Of a stretch of DNA of 64,000 nucleotides, positions 18,251 through 27,254 are shown in pieces. Within the stretch, counting starts at the first letter, position 1; each line of letters begins with the position of its first letter. This DNA is from Arthrobacter pascens (lineage in GTDB: Bacteria > Actinomycetota > Actinomycetes > Actinomycetales > Micrococcaceae). A model generated the notes under the pieces. It did not search any database and was not told the origin of the DNA. It saw only the letters and a list, made by a program, of their open reading frames with translations. The translations under genes were made by a program, and so were the position numbers. Location: assembly GCF_030815585.1 (NCBI RefSeq), contig NZ_JAUSWY010000001.1:372001-436000 (forward strand), read 5' to 3'.

Positions 18251-18784
18251 CTACGGCGCCGACACCACAAAAAGCTCACACAGCGAGTTGTAGTACTCCG
18301 ACGTCTGGCCCGCGTGACTCATCCCGATCCGCCTGCAGACCTTCTGGGATGCCACGTTGCCGGGAGCCGTCACCGCCACCACCCGCTTCACGCCGCTGGA
18401 GAAGGCGTAGTTCAGGACGGCGGCCGCGGCCTCGCACGCGTAACCGTGCCCCCAATGGTCCGGGTGGAAATGCCAGCCGATCTCCGTATCGCCGGACGGC
18501 CGAAGCGGCAGGGATTCCCCCGACGCCGGGATGGACTTCAGGAGCAGCGTTCCGGCCAATTGGCCGCTGGCCTTAAGCTGGACGGCCCAGACCGCGTGCA
18601 CCGGATGGTCCTTGCTCCGCCAGGCATTGATCCGCTCCACAGCCTGGGAGCGTTCCACCATCACCTGCGGTACCGCGCCGATGAAGCGCTGCACCTTCCA
18701 GCGTGAGTACAGGTCAAAGGCGAAGTCAGCGTCGTCCGGCTCCCAGATGCGGAGGGTCAGCCGGTCAGTCTCGAGAGCTTGCAC
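18251..18784 (-). CDS. GNAT-family N-acetyltransferase (RimJ/RimL type)
   Basis: A 177-residue GNAT protein starting LETDRLTLRIWEPDDADFAFDLY, the typical Acetyltransf_3 beginning. It has IGWHFHPDHWGHGYACEAAAAVLNYAF as acetyl-CoA loop region and VTAPGNVASQKVCRRIGM near the end. Such proteins acetylate N-termini of proteins or small amines using acetyl-CoA; the substrate cannot be predicted. It is divergent from the GH13 gene, with a 94-bp gap that must hold both promoters. Confidence 0.85.
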   Translation of the reverse strand: MQALETDRLTLRIWEPDDADFAFDLYSRWKVQRFIGAVPQVMVERSQAVERINAWRSKDHPVHAVWAVQLKASGQLAGTLLLKSIPASGESLPLRPSGDTEIGWHFHPDHWGHGYACEAAAAVLNYAFSSGVKRVVAVTAPGNVASQKVCRRIGMSHAGQTSEYYNSLCELFVVSAP

Positions 18785-18878
18785 GTCCTCATCCTTCCAC
18801 GCGCCTGACGTGACCGCGCCGCCGTCGTGGAGCAGAATGGAACGTCAGATCGATCCCCGACGAAAGGCCCGCTCCACC

Positions 18879-20231
18879 ATGGCAGAACCGAGTTGGGTCC
18901 AGCACGCCGTGTGGTGGCACGTCTACCCGTTGGGTTTCACCGGGGCGGAGAAGGAAGCGCTCCCGGCCTCAGCTCCCGGCGAACACCGGCTCAGGAAACT
19001 GATCCCGTGGCTGGACTACGTGCTGGAACTGGGAGCGTCAGGCATCGCCCTGGGGCCGGTCTTCGCGTCGGAAACACACGGCTACGACACCACGGATTAC
19101 TTTCGCATCGACCCCCGTCTGGGCGACGACACGGACTTTGACGACCTCATCCGTGAAGCCCACGACCGCGGTATCCGGGTGCTCCTGGATGGAGTGTTCA
19201 ACCACGCCGGGCGCTCATTCCAGCCCTTTAGGGACGCCTTGGTCCAGGGGCCGTCCGCGCCCACGTCACCGTGGTTCAGGATCAGCTGGCCAGACCAGGG
19301 CGCCGGCACCGGGCCGGATATCGCCGAACCGGACTATGAGGACTTTGAAGGCCATCACCACCTGGTTGCCTTCAACCACGACGAGCCTCAGGTGGCGGAC
19401 TTTGTCACCGGGGTCATGAAGCACTGGCTGGGACGCGGAGCGGACGGCTGGCGGCTGGACGCGGCCTACGCAGTGCCTTCAGCTTTCTGGTCGACAGTGC
19501 TGGCCGAGGTCCGCACCGACTACCCCGAGGCTTATTTTGTGGGGGAGTACATCCACGGCGATTACGCCGCCGAGGTGCGCAACGGGACCTTGGATTCCGG
19601 CACGCAGTACGAGCTGTGGAAGGCCGCCTGGAGCTCACTCAACGACGCGAATTACTACGAACTCGCTGCCGCGCTGGAGCGCCACAACACCTTCCTGGAC
19701 ACCTTCGCCCCGCTCACGTTTGTGGGCAATCACGACGTCACGCGCATTTCCAGCCAGCTCAAGGATCCGGAGCTCCTGCCGCACGCCCTGGTGGTCCTGT
19801 TCACCGTGGGCGGCACCCCGTCCGTCTACTACGGCGACGAGCAGGCGTTCCGGGGCGTCAAAGAGGACAGGACAGGGGGCGACGACGACGTCCGTCCAGT
19901 TTTTCCCGGCTCACCGTCGGACCTGTCACCCGCTGGGCAGCACATTTACCGGCTGCATGAGCAGCTGATTGGCGTGCGACGGCGGCACGCCTGGCTGCAT
20001 ATGGCCCGCACCAGGGTGCTCTCCCTGAGCAACGAGCACCTGGTGTACGAGGCAGCCGAAGCAGGAGACGGCGCGTCCATAGTGGTGGCCCTCAACCAGG
20101 CGGCACAGTCAGCGGAACTTGAGGTGCCGCCGTCGGCCTCTATCCTGCTGGCGGGGAATGGCAGCCTAACCCGAAACAACCGGCTCGCAGTGCCGGCGCG
20201 TGGCTGGGCCATCCTGTCCGCCGGCGACTGA
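18879..20231 (+). CDS. Alpha-amylase family glycosidase, GH13
   Basis: A compact 450-residue GH13 enzyme. All four conserved regions are present: DGVFNH (104-109), GWRLDAAYAV with nucleophile D194, YFVGEYIHGDY with acid/base E223 and FVGNHDVTRI with D286. Only a short C-terminal beta-domain follows. No signal peptide, so it probably acts on intracellular maltodextrins. The start at 18879 aligns with the expected WVQHAVWWHVYPLGF beginning. An ATG 48 bases upstream, with GGAG, is possible. It ends 23 bp before the convergent PBP gene. Confidence 0.88.
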   Translation: MAEPSWVQHAVWWHVYPLGFTGAEKEALPASAPGEHRLRKLIPWLDYVLELGASGIALGPVFASETHGYDTTDYFRIDPRLGDDTDFDDLIREAHDRGIRVLLDGVFNHAGRSFQPFRDALVQGPSAPTSPWFRISWPDQGAGTGPDIAEPDYEDFEGHHHLVAFNHDEPQVADFVTGVMKHWLGRGADGWRLDAAYAVPSAFWSTVLAEVRTDYPEAYFVGEYIHGDYAAEVRNGTLDSGTQYELWKAAWSSLNDANYYELAAALERHNTFLDTFAPLTFVGNHDVTRISSQLKDPELLPHALVVLFTVGGTPSVYYGDEQAFRGVKEDRTGGDDDVRPVFPGSPSDLSPAGQHIYRLHEQLIGVRRRHAWLHMARTRVLSLSNEHLVYEAAEAGDGASIVVALNQAAQSAELEVPPSASILLAGNGSLTRNNRLAVPARGWAILSAGD

Positions 20232-20254
20232 CGGCCGCTCTGCGAGGGACCTGG

Positions 20255-22420
20255 CTAGGGCTTCGGGGGCGTACCCACCATGGACGGCGGGGGAGGCGGG
20301 AACGGGTCCGCCGGGTAGAGTCGCGCCACCTGCTGCATGTAGTTGGCCCATTGCGGGCCGGCGACCATGTATCCGTCAAGGCGCTTGTAGAACGTGCCGT
20401 TGACGGTGACGTTCTGGCCGGGGCGCTTCTGGCCGTCCAGGGCGTCGCCGAAGAATGACGCCGTGGCAAGACCCGAGGTGTAGCCCACCACCCAGGTGGC
20501 CCCGTTGTTGTTGGAGGTGCCGGTCTTCGCCGCGATGGGCATCTGGGTGTGGAGCTTGGGGTTGATGTACACGCCGGAGCCCACCTTGAGGACATCCTGG
20601 AGCACGGCGTTGACACCGCGCGCCACCTCCGGTTTCACGGCATTGCGGCACTCGCTGGTCTGGGCCGGAAGCTTCCCGCCGGCCACGTCTGTTACCTCCA
20701 CCAACGCGATTGGGGCGCAGTACCGCCCATCGCTGGCGAACGTGGCAAAGGAATTGGCCATGTGGAGCGGGGCCACGCCGATGGCACCCAGGATGTTGCC
20801 CAGTTGGTGCATGTTGATTTGGGCACCGTCCAGGCCGCTGTGCAGGCCCACGGCATCCACCATTTTCTGGATGCCGCAGAAGTCGAGCTGGGCGGCGGTA
20901 GCGAAGGTGGCGGTGTTGATGGAGTTATAGAGCCCGTAGTTGATGGGCATGCGCCGGTAGTATCCCTCGTCCGCGTTCTGCAGGTCATCGGCCGCACCCA
21001 GTTCAGGATTGTTCTGCGCCGTGCTGTAGGCCCCCAGGACCTTCCCGCAGCTGGATCGCCACGGGAAACCCAAGGGGTACACCCGCTTGGAGGCGTCCAC
21101 CTCAGCGGTCAGGGTCTTGCCCTCGTTGAGCCATTGAGCGAACGTGAAGGGTTTCATGGTGGACCCGGGCTGGAAGCCGCCGGCACCGTTGAGGTCATTG
21201 CCCTGCGCGTCTTTGGAATCCACGTTGAAGTTCAGGTGGGTATCGAACTTTCCTGGCTCCGGCAGGAACACGGTGTTCTGCGCCATGGCCAGGATTTTCC
21301 CTGTGCCGGGCTGAATGGTGACCAAGGATGCGCCCCACCGGTCCGGATTTGCTCCTGCCGTGCCGTCAACCTGTGCCTGTGCGGCTGCCTGCAGCCTGCT
21401 GTCCAGCGTGGTGACGATAGTCAACCCGCCCCGGAAGAGCTTCCGCTCCCGCTCGATCAGGCTGCTGCCGTACGCCGGGTTGTTCAGGATCAGATGCGAA
21501 ACGTAGTCACAGAAGTACGGCGCCATGGCCGCATTGGCGCAGCCCTGCCTTCCGGGGTTGAGCTTGAGTTCGATGGGGGTGGCCACGGCCGCGTCATGGT
21601 CCGCCTGGGTGATCTTGTCTTGGGTGAGCATCTCGCCCAGCACCTGGTTGCGGCGCGTGATGGACTTGTCCGGATTCAGTGCGGGGTTGTAGAAGCTGGG
21701 GCTGTTCACCAGCCCTGCCAGCAGGGCGGCCTGCGGCAGCGTGAGCTCCTTGGCTGTGGTGCTGAAGAAGTACCGGGCCGCGGCCTCGATGCCGTAGGCG
21801 TCCCGGCTGAAGAACACAATGTTCAGGTACCCCTCAAGAATCTGTTCCTTGCTGAACTTCTTCTCCAGCGCAATGGCCAGCTTCATTTCCCGCAGCTTGT
21901 CGCCGACAGACTTCTGCCCGCTAAGGATCACCTGGTCATTCTTTTCCGCCGACAGCAGGGACTCGTTGACCACGTTGGTGACGTACTGCTGCGTGAGCGT
22001 GGACGCCCCCTGCTGGGTGCCGGCGGTCATATTGGAGATGACTGCCCGGAGAATCCCTTGGGGATCGAGTCCGGCGTGATCGTAGAAGCGGCTGTCCTCG
22101 ATGGCCACAATGGCATCTTTGATGTAGGGGGACATCTGGTCCAGGGGAACTCTCACCCGGTTCTCAACATAGAAGGTGGCGATCGGCTGCCCGTCGGCCG
22201 TCAGGACCTTGGTGGACTGCGACGGCGGCGTGACCACCAGTTCCTCGGGCAGGCTGTCGAAGAAGGTGATGGATCTGCTGATCCCGAAGCCGGCAGCAGC
22301 AACGGCCGGAACCACCAGGCTCGCAGCTAAAACGCCGCACAATGCACTCGCAGTGAAGAACCCGAGGACCCTTCCCAGGGCCGCGGCCAGACCGTGTCTG
22401 CGTTGCTTCTTCTGCGCCAT
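20255..22420 (-). CDS. Class A penicillin-binding protein
   Basis: A 721-residue bifunctional peptidoglycan synthase. It has an N-terminal membrane anchor (residues 18-45), a GT51 transglycosylase domain with catalytic E108 in VAIEDSRFYDHAG and GASTLTQQYVTN, and a transpeptidase domain with S420 in PGSTMKPF and the KTG motif in AAKTGTSNNNGATW. A short Pro-rich tail (PFPPPPPSM) ends it. It polymerises and crosslinks the cell wall outside the membrane. Transcribed from a 211-bp control region shared with the padR gene, which holds a 30-bp dyad. Confidence 0.93.
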   Translation of the reverse strand: MAQKKQRRHGLAAALGRVLGFFTASALCGVLAASLVVPAVAAAGFGISRSITFFDSLPEELVVTPPSQSTKVLTADGQPIATFYVENRVRVPLDQMSPYIKDAIVAIEDSRFYDHAGLDPQGILRAVISNMTAGTQQGASTLTQQYVTNVVNESLLSAEKNDQVILSGQKSVGDKLREMKLAIALEKKFSKEQILEGYLNIVFFSRDAYGIEAAARYFFSTTAKELTLPQAALLAGLVNSPSFYNPALNPDKSITRRNQVLGEMLTQDKITQADHDAAVATPIELKLNPGRQGCANAAMAPYFCDYVSHLILNNPAYGSSLIERERKLFRGGLTIVTTLDSRLQAAAQAQVDGTAGANPDRWGASLVTIQPGTGKILAMAQNTVFLPEPGKFDTHLNFNVDSKDAQGNDLNGAGGFQPGSTMKPFTFAQWLNEGKTLTAEVDASKRVYPLGFPWRSSCGKVLGAYSTAQNNPELGAADDLQNADEGYYRRMPINYGLYNSINTATFATAAQLDFCGIQKMVDAVGLHSGLDGAQINMHQLGNILGAIGVAPLHMANSFATFASDGRYCAPIALVEVTDVAGGKLPAQTSECRNAVKPEVARGVNAVLQDVLKVGSGVYINPKLHTQMPIAAKTGTSNNNGATWVVGYTSGLATASFFGDALDGQKRPGQNVTVNGTFYKRLDGYMVAGPQWANYMQQVARLYPADPFPPPPPSMVGTPPKP

Positions 22421-22547
22421 TTTTCAGCTCTTTAGCTAGCGACGTGACAACAGGATACGCCGCCGGGACACGCTTCAGCCAGAGTCCGTGCGGCTGATTT
22501 CGACTGGATTTTTCCGTGAGATTTTTCGCCTGATCACTCTTGACCAC

Positions 22548-22577
22548 CGATATTCAGCGATATATCGTTAAGTATCG
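22548..22577. promoter_or_regulatory. 30-bp dyad, candidate PadR operator
   Basis: A 30-bp imperfect palindrome (24 of 30 positions symmetric) centred on the perfect decamer CGATATATCG at 22558-22567, with outer arms CGATA/TATCG. It lies 55 bp before the PadR ATG and 128 bp before the divergent PBP start. Autoregulation by the adjacent PadR protein is the simplest reading. Confidence 0.55.
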
Positions 22578-22631
22578 GTGAATGGTTCGCCGATGCTGAG
22601 CATGGCAGACTAAAGAAAGGAAGATGCCGCT

Positions 22632-23252
22632 ATGAAAAACTTTCATGACGACAAATTTTCGGACACCGGATTCGGAAGGGGACGCTTCGAGCGCGGCAGG
22701 GGACGCCGGGGACCCCACGGACACCGCGGAGGCGGGTTCGGACCCGGCTTCGGCCCAGGTTTTGGGCCCGGCTTCGGACCTGGATTCGGACCCGGAGGCG
22801 GTTTTGGCCCCGGGTTCAGAAGGGCCAACAGGGGTGACGTCCGTTGGGCGATTCTCTCGCTCCTGGCCGAAGCGCCCTCCAACGGGTACGCATTGATCAA
22901 GACCATCGCGGAGAAAACATCCGGGGCCTGGCGGCCCAGTCCGGGGTCGATTTACCCCACCCTGCAGCAGCTCGTGGATGAAGACCTCATCGCTCCCCTC
23001 AGCGAAGGCCGGCGGACTGAGTTCACGCTCACCGATGCTGGGAAGGCGTACGTGAGCGAACACGCTGAGGAACTGGACAACGCCTGGAACGCTGAATCGG
23101 AGGGATCCGGGCAGGCCTTTTTCCAGAGTGTGGGAAAGCTGATGGGGGTCATCCACCAGTTCCGCGCCGCAGCCACCGATGAGCAACGCAAGGCCGCGGT
23201 GGAGAAAATCGACGAAACCCGCCGGGCTCTCTATCACATCCTCGCGGACTAA
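22632..23252 (+). CDS. PadR-family transcriptional regulator with Gly-rich N-terminus
   Basis: A 206-residue PadR protein. Residues 1-65 are Arg/Gly-rich with GFGPG repeats (about six FGPG units). The winged HTH follows: RGDVRWAILSLLAEAPSNGYALIKTI, then GSIYPTLQQLVDEDLI and EGRRTEFTLTDAGKAYV. A C-terminal helical region probably dimerises. The glycine-rich extension is known in related actinobacterial PadR proteins; its role is unclear. GGAAG precedes the ATG. PadR proteins usually repress their own gene and a neighbour, here possibly through the dyad at 22548-22577. Confidence 0.88.
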   Translation: MKNFHDDKFSDTGFGRGRFERGRGRRGPHGHRGGGFGPGFGPGFGPGFGPGFGPGGGFGPGFRRANRGDVRWAILSLLAEAPSNGYALIKTIAEKTSGAWRPSPGSIYPTLQQLVDEDLIAPLSEGRRTEFTLTDAGKAYVSEHAEELDNAWNAESEGSGQAFFQSVGKLMGVIHQFRAAATDEQRKAAVEKIDETRRALYHILAD

Positions 23253-23342
23253 GCCCTCTCCTGAACCTCTCTCAAACGGTTTCGTGGATATGAACGGTTG
23301 CTCACCGCCCGGGGAGTGCGGCAGTTCGCGTAGCGTGGGTGC

Positions 23343-23980
23343 ATGCCTCTGTCCGCGCCACTGAATGAATTCGCGGTGGCCACCGCGCCCGGCGTGGAGA
23401 TCCGTTGCTACGACACCGGCGGCAGCGGACCCGCCGTAGTGATCCTCCATGGCCTCGCAGGCAGTGCCCGCGAATTCTTCCCGACGGCGGCGGCGCTGCC
23501 CGAGTTCCGGACCCTGCTAATGGACCTGCGCGGCCACGGCGGAAGCACCCGCCACCCCGGTGACCTCTCCCGCGGAGCCTACGTGGCCGACGTCGTGCGC
23601 GTCATCGAAGAAACCGCGGCGCGGCCGGTCACCTTGGTGGGGAGTCGATGGGCGGCCATACGGCGATGCTGGCGGCAGAAGCCCGTCCGGATCTGGTGGC
23701 CAGGCTCGTCCTGCTGGAAACGGATGCCGGCGCCGGGAACCCCGAAGATCATGCAGCGTTGGGGGAGTACTTCAGGTCCTGGCCTGTCCCGTTTCCCAGC
23801 CGGGAGGCTGCGCGTGCATTCCTTGGCGGCGCACCCCTGGCGGAAGCGTGGGCTGCCGACCTTGAAGAACGTAGGGACGGTTTCTGGCCGCGGTTCGACG
23901 CCGGTGTGATGGTGCCTGCTCACCTGACGGCACAGGTGGTCAGATCGGTCTTGACTGCGGCGGCCGCGTCTCCTGCGTAA
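23343..23980 (+). pseudogene. Alpha/beta hydrolase, frameshifted and C-terminally short
   Basis: The first frame has the hydrolase core: VVILHGLAGSAREFF (oxyanion region) and LLMDLRGHGGSTRHPGDLS. The nucleophile elbow G-E-S-M-G is split: the upstream frame reads VTLVGSRWAAI while SMGGHTAMLAAEARPD continues in the next frame. One base is missing in the GGGG run at 23639-23642. Even when repaired the protein is about 212 residues and ends (LTAAAASPA) without the catalytic Asp and His expected near residues 210-260. Truncation and frameshift together make a decayed gene more likely than a simple sequencing error. Confidence 0.75.
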
Positions 23981-23998
23981 CCTGCCACCTGTAGCATC

Positions 23999-24403
23999 AT
24001 GACCATGTCCACTGTGCTCGATATGGCAGGTCCCATCCTGGAGATGCTGACCTGGTTATGCCTGCCGATCGGGCTGGTCCTGCTGGTGTACACGGGGATC
24101 CTGCGGCGCTTCGTGAATCCGTGGGTCGTGGCCGAGGGCGTGGTGTACTCCGACGCCACCGGCACGGGCTTCCGGTGGTTCGACCACAAGTACCGGATCC
24201 ATCACGCGCCGATGTCACCCCACGACATCAAGGACATGGCAGTGGGGGACACCCTCCCCATCTACTACCACCCCAAACGCCCCACACAGTGGCAGACCGC
24301 AGCTCCGGAGCCTGCCGGGAGGACCGCCGTCGTCGTTGGCCGGCTGCTCACAGGCGTTGGAACCTTGGCCCTGATCGTGGGCTTTTTTCTCCCGATGTTC
24401 TGA
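23999..24403 (+). CDS. DUF3592-like small membrane protein
   Basis: A 134-residue protein with one transmembrane helix at each end (about residues 10-33 and 112-130) enclosing a soluble segment, VAEGVVYSDATGTGFRWFDHKYRIHHAP...VGDTLPIYYHPKRPTQWQ. That segment resembles DUF3592, where YxP near the second helix is typical. Function unknown. The start is either the ATG at 23999 or the one two codons later; neither has a good ribosome site. Confidence 0.6.
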   Translation: MTMSTVLDMAGPILEMLTWLCLPIGLVLLVYTGILRRFVNPWVVAEGVVYSDATGTGFRWFDHKYRIHHAPMSPHDIKDMAVGDTLPIYYHPKRPTQWQTAAPEPAGRTAVVVGRLLTGVGTLALIVGFFLPMF

Positions 24404-24453
24404 AGTGCACGTTGAAGCGGCGGGGTGGCAGCGGCCCATTTCCAAAAGCGGCT

Positions 24454-24792
24454 TTAGCCGGCCAGGACCACACCGATCCCCAGTGCCCCCATCGCAACCC
24501 CTGCGAACGCGGTCCAGAGCACCGCGGTGGTGTCGGCGTCGAAATTCTCCCGCGCGATTCCCTGCGCACTCGCGCGGTAGCGCCGGCGCTGCGTGAGATA
24601 GATCGTCCCCGCGGCGGTGGCAGCAACGGCAAACAGCAGCAGGATGGGGAGGCCGTGCTGGGGGAGCCAGCGCAGGAAAATCGCACTGACTGTCACCAGC
24701 GCCATCATGGTCCGGCCCCACGCCAGCGTGGTCCGCTCGGGCTGGAGGCCAGGGTCGCCGTGCTGGCCCACGGGATGGCGGCTGCGGGCCAT
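24454..24792 (-). CDS. DUF202 family membrane protein
   Basis: A 112-residue protein of the DUF202 family. It begins with QPERTTLAWGRTMMALVTVSAIFLRW, the conserved N-terminal RTxLAW-type motif, and has three predicted membrane helices. It lies 4 bp after a second DUF202 gene on the same strand, so the two are probably co-translated and may form a complex. Function is unknown. Confidence 0.8.
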   Translation of the reverse strand: MARSRHPVGQHGDPGLQPERTTLAWGRTMMALVTVSAIFLRWLPQHGLPILLLFAVAATAAGTIYLTQRRRYRASAQGIARENFDADTTAVLWTAFAGVAMGALGIGVVLAG

Positions 24793-24796
24793 GGCC

Positions 24797-25201
24797 TCAG
24801 CGCCAGAGGACGAAAATCAGGACGACGGCGGCGGCCAAGGCTCCCGCTCCGGACAGCAGTGGCACGATGAGCGGCAGCGGCAGCGGGGTTTTGTTGCGCA
24901 TGCTCCGCTCCACCCGGATCCAGCGAACCGCAGCACCGGCGCTCAGCAGCATTCCAAGCAGAAGCAGCAGCACGGCCAGGCCCTTACGGACAGGTTCCAG
25001 GAACAGGTCTGATGTGAACGCCTCAATGGCGATGCCACCTGCCAGCATCGCCAGCGAGGTGCGGATCCAGGCCAGGAACGTGCGTTCGTTGGCGAGCGTG
25101 AAACGGGGATCCGGTTCGGTGCCGCCGGGCAGCAGCCGTTCCGCGATTTTCCCGCGCGACGGCGGTCCAGGGTCGCTGGACGGGAGCTGGTTGCTGGGCA
25201 C
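24797..25201 (-). CDS. YidH/DUF202 family membrane protein
   Basis: A 134-residue protein, partner of the next gene. The motif RFTLANERTFLAWIRTSLAMLAGGIA (about residues 34-59) is the DUF202 signature, and three transmembrane helices are visible. Paired small DUF202 proteins are common in actinobacteria; no function is established. First gene of a two-gene operon. Confidence 0.85.
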   Translation of the reverse strand: MPSNQLPSSDPGPPSRGKIAERLLPGGTEPDPRFTLANERTFLAWIRTSLAMLAGGIAIEAFTSDLFLEPVRKGLAVLLLLLGMLLSAGAAVRWIRVERSMRNKTPLPLPLIVPLLSGAGALAAAVVLIFVLWR

Positions 25202-25281
25202 GCTGACAGTTTAGCCGCCATGCCGACGGGCCGGGCGGGCCGGCGCCGTAGATGCACACTTCAGGCCCAAGAGGGGCCGTC

Positions 25282-25641
25282 TCAGCCAGAGCTGCGCGGG
25301 GCGAACATGATGACGGCCACGCCAACCAGGCAGATGGCGGAGCCGATGATGTCCCACCGGTCCGGCCGGAAGCCGTCAAAGGACATGCCCCAAACCAGCG
25401 AACCGGCAACAAATACACCGCCGTAGGCGGCCAGGATCCGGCCGAAATGCGCGTCGGGCTGCAGCGTGGCCACAAAGCCGTACAGCCCAAGGGCCACTAC
25501 TCCCAGCCCTGCCCACCACCAGTCCTTGCCTTCACGTACGGACTGCCACACCAGCCACGCCCCGCCGATCTCGGCCGCCGCTGCCAAGGCGAACAACACG
25601 ACCGTTTTTGCGACAGCCACAGCGTCATCAGGAATACTCAC
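25282..25641 (-). CDS. YnfA (UPF0060) family membrane protein
   Basis: A 119-residue protein with four membrane helices and the YnfA hallmarks [47 protein letters not shown] and [18 protein letters not shown]. This family is related to small multidrug transporters, but no substrate is known here. A GTG start at 25641 fits the family length; no strong ribosome site precedes it. Divergent from the luciferase-like gene, with 55 bp between starts. Confidence 0.8.
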   Translation of the reverse strand: MSIPDDAVAVAKTVVLFALAAAAEIGGAWLVWQSVREGKDWWWAGLGVVALGLYGFVATLQPDAHFGRILAAYGGVFVAGSLVWGMSFDGFRPDRWDIIGSAICLVGVAVIMFAPRSSG

Positions 25642-25696
25642 AGTGCCATCATGGCAGCACGGGAATGCCGCCGCCTGTCCCGCGGTTGGGCCTGAC

Positions 25697-26731
25697 ATGA
25701 AGCGCATCGGATTTCTCTCGTTTGGCCACTGGGGTCCCGGTCAGGGTTCCCGGACCCGGACAGCGGGCGAAGCCCTGCTTCAGGGCATCGAGCTGGCGGT
25801 AGCGGCCGAGGAGTTGGGAATAGACGGGGCGTTCTTCCGGGTCCACCACTTCGCCAGGCAGCAGGCGTCCCCGTTCCCTCTCCTGGCCGCCATCGCAGCC
25901 CGGACCAGCCGGATTGAAATGGGCACCGGCGTCATAGACATGCGCTATGAGAATCCGCTGTATATGGCAGAGGAAGCGGCAGCCACGGATCTGATCAGTG
26001 CTGGGCGCCTGCAGCTGGGCATCAGCCGCGGCTCACCCGAGCCGGCCCGGAACGGGGCCGCGGCCTTCGGCTTCAGCCCGGAGACCGGGGAGACCGACGC
26101 AGACATGGCCCGCCGGCACACTGAGCAGTTCCGCCAGGCCATCGGCGGCGGGGGCGTTGCGGAGGCGGATCCCCGTTATGCCGGCGGCGCCACTGGGCTG
26201 CTGCCTGTCCAGCCTCAGTCGCCGGGGCTGACGGAGCGCATCTGGTGGGGTGCCGGATCACGGAAAACCGCGGTGTGGGCCGCCGGGCTGGGCATGAACC
26301 TGATGAGCTCCACACTGCTGACGGAGGACACAGGCGTGCCCTTCGACCAGCTCCAGGCAGAGCAGATACAACTCTTCCGGGATGCGTGGGCCGCGGCAGG
26401 CCACAGCCACCAGCCGCGAGTGTCCGTCAGCCGCAGCGTCCTGCCGATCGTGGACGAAGAGGACAACCGGTACTTCGCCGGAAGTGCCCTGCGGGACAGC
26501 CGGGACCAGGTGGGCATTATCGATGGGCTGACGGCACGGTTCGGCAAGAGCTACGTGGGTGCCCCGGACGTCCTGGCGGAGCAGCTCGCTGCCGACGCCG
26601 CAGTGCAGGCAGCCGATACTCTGCTGCTCACCGTGCCCAACCAGCTCGGCGTTGACTTCAATGCCAAGATGCTGGGCAACATCGCCCGCCACGTCGCGCC
26701 CGCCATCGGTTGGAGTCGCTCGGTTTCCTGA
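25697..26731 (+). CDS. LLM-class flavin-dependent monooxygenase
   Basis: A 344-residue bacterial luciferase-like protein. It has [92 protein letters not shown], the usual TIM-barrel N-half; the C-half contains the flavin phosphate region [12 protein letters not shown]. These enzymes use FMNH2 or F420H2; the substrate is unknown. The ATG at 25697 gives the expected start; frame continues upstream without a better one. Stands alone. Confidence 0.82.
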   Translation: MKRIGFLSFGHWGPGQGSRTRTAGEALLQGIELAVAAEELGIDGAFFRVHHFARQQASPFPLLAAIAARTSRIEMGTGVIDMRYENPLYMAEEAAATDLISAGRLQLGISRGSPEPARNGAAAFGFSPETGETDADMARRHTEQFRQAIGGGGVAEADPRYAGGATGLLPVQPQSPGLTERIWWGAGSRKTAVWAAGLGMNLMSSTLLTEDTGVPFDQLQAEQIQLFRDAWAAAGHSHQPRVSVSRSVLPIVDEEDNRYFAGSALRDSRDQVGIIDGLTARFGKSYVGAPDVLAEQLAADAAVQAADTLLLTVPNQLGVDFNAKMLGNIARHVAPAIGWSRSVS

Positions 26732-26833
26732 TGCTTATGCCAAAGCTTTGGGTGTCCGCTCCCGGAAGTAATATTCTGAGGGAGCACGGACCATCTGCGG
26801 CCGGGCAATCCGTGACTGCCCGGGAGGCACCCT

Positions 26834-27037
26834 ATGTCTGACAAACTCCACCTGAAACCGGAAGACGCGTTTCCCGAAGACCTTTCCGCCGTGCCGGACC
26901 AGGAGCTTCAGGTCCTGGACAGCCAGGTCCAGCGACAGTTGGACTTCGAGTATGTGGCGGAGGGCGGACCGAATCCTGAGACCGAATTCAGGCATTTCGA
27001 TCTTGATGAGGAGTTCGACGAGCGGGATGCCCGCTAA
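26834..27037 (+). CDS. Small acidic hypothetical protein
   Basis: A 67-residue, strongly acidic, soluble protein (MSDKLHLKPEDAFPEDLSA... ending DLDEEFDERDAR). GGGAGG lies at ideal distance before the ATG, supporting it as real. No domain is recognised and no clear partner is adjacent. Confidence 0.65.
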   Translation: MSDKLHLKPEDAFPEDLSAVPDQELQVLDSQVQRQLDFEYVAEGGPNPETEFRHFDLDEEFDERDAR

Positions 27038-27097
27038 CCATAAGACCAAGCTGTGGTCCAAATTGGCGGTTCCCAAAAGAGGTAATGGAATCTAGCC

Positions 27098-27109
27098 AGC
27101 ATGCTTACT
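27098..27109 (+). promoter_or_regulatory. CTTACT promoter motif (copy 1)
   Basis: AGCATGCTTACT lies upstream of the ferredoxin-reductase gene. It matches AG[TC][AG]T[AG]CTTACT, which recurs at 55425-55436 and 56870-56881, each 61-80 bp before a plus-strand start. Its role is unknown; a shared operator or promoter element is inferred. No other feature is seen in the 27038-27188 gap. Confidence 0.35.
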
Positions 27110-27254
27110 ATCCTAGGTATGGAACCATCGACGGACGGGAGCCGTTAGGCTTATAGCGGCTTGGGGGCTTAGCGTCCACCATTACAGCGTGACTGCGGAA
27201 CGGTCATGTGACGGGAGAGAGAAATATGGCTCGCGCCGCTTTAGGCTTAACTGC

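Noticed and set aside
18531..18878. N-terminal extension of the GH13 protein
   Set aside because: The extra residues overlap the opposite GNAT gene and do not resemble a GH13 N-terminus; the enzyme starts at 18879.
20549..22330. A 593-codon open frame opposite the class A PBP
   Set aside because: The PBP has all catalytic motifs; the antisense translation is low-complexity and without homology signals I recognise.
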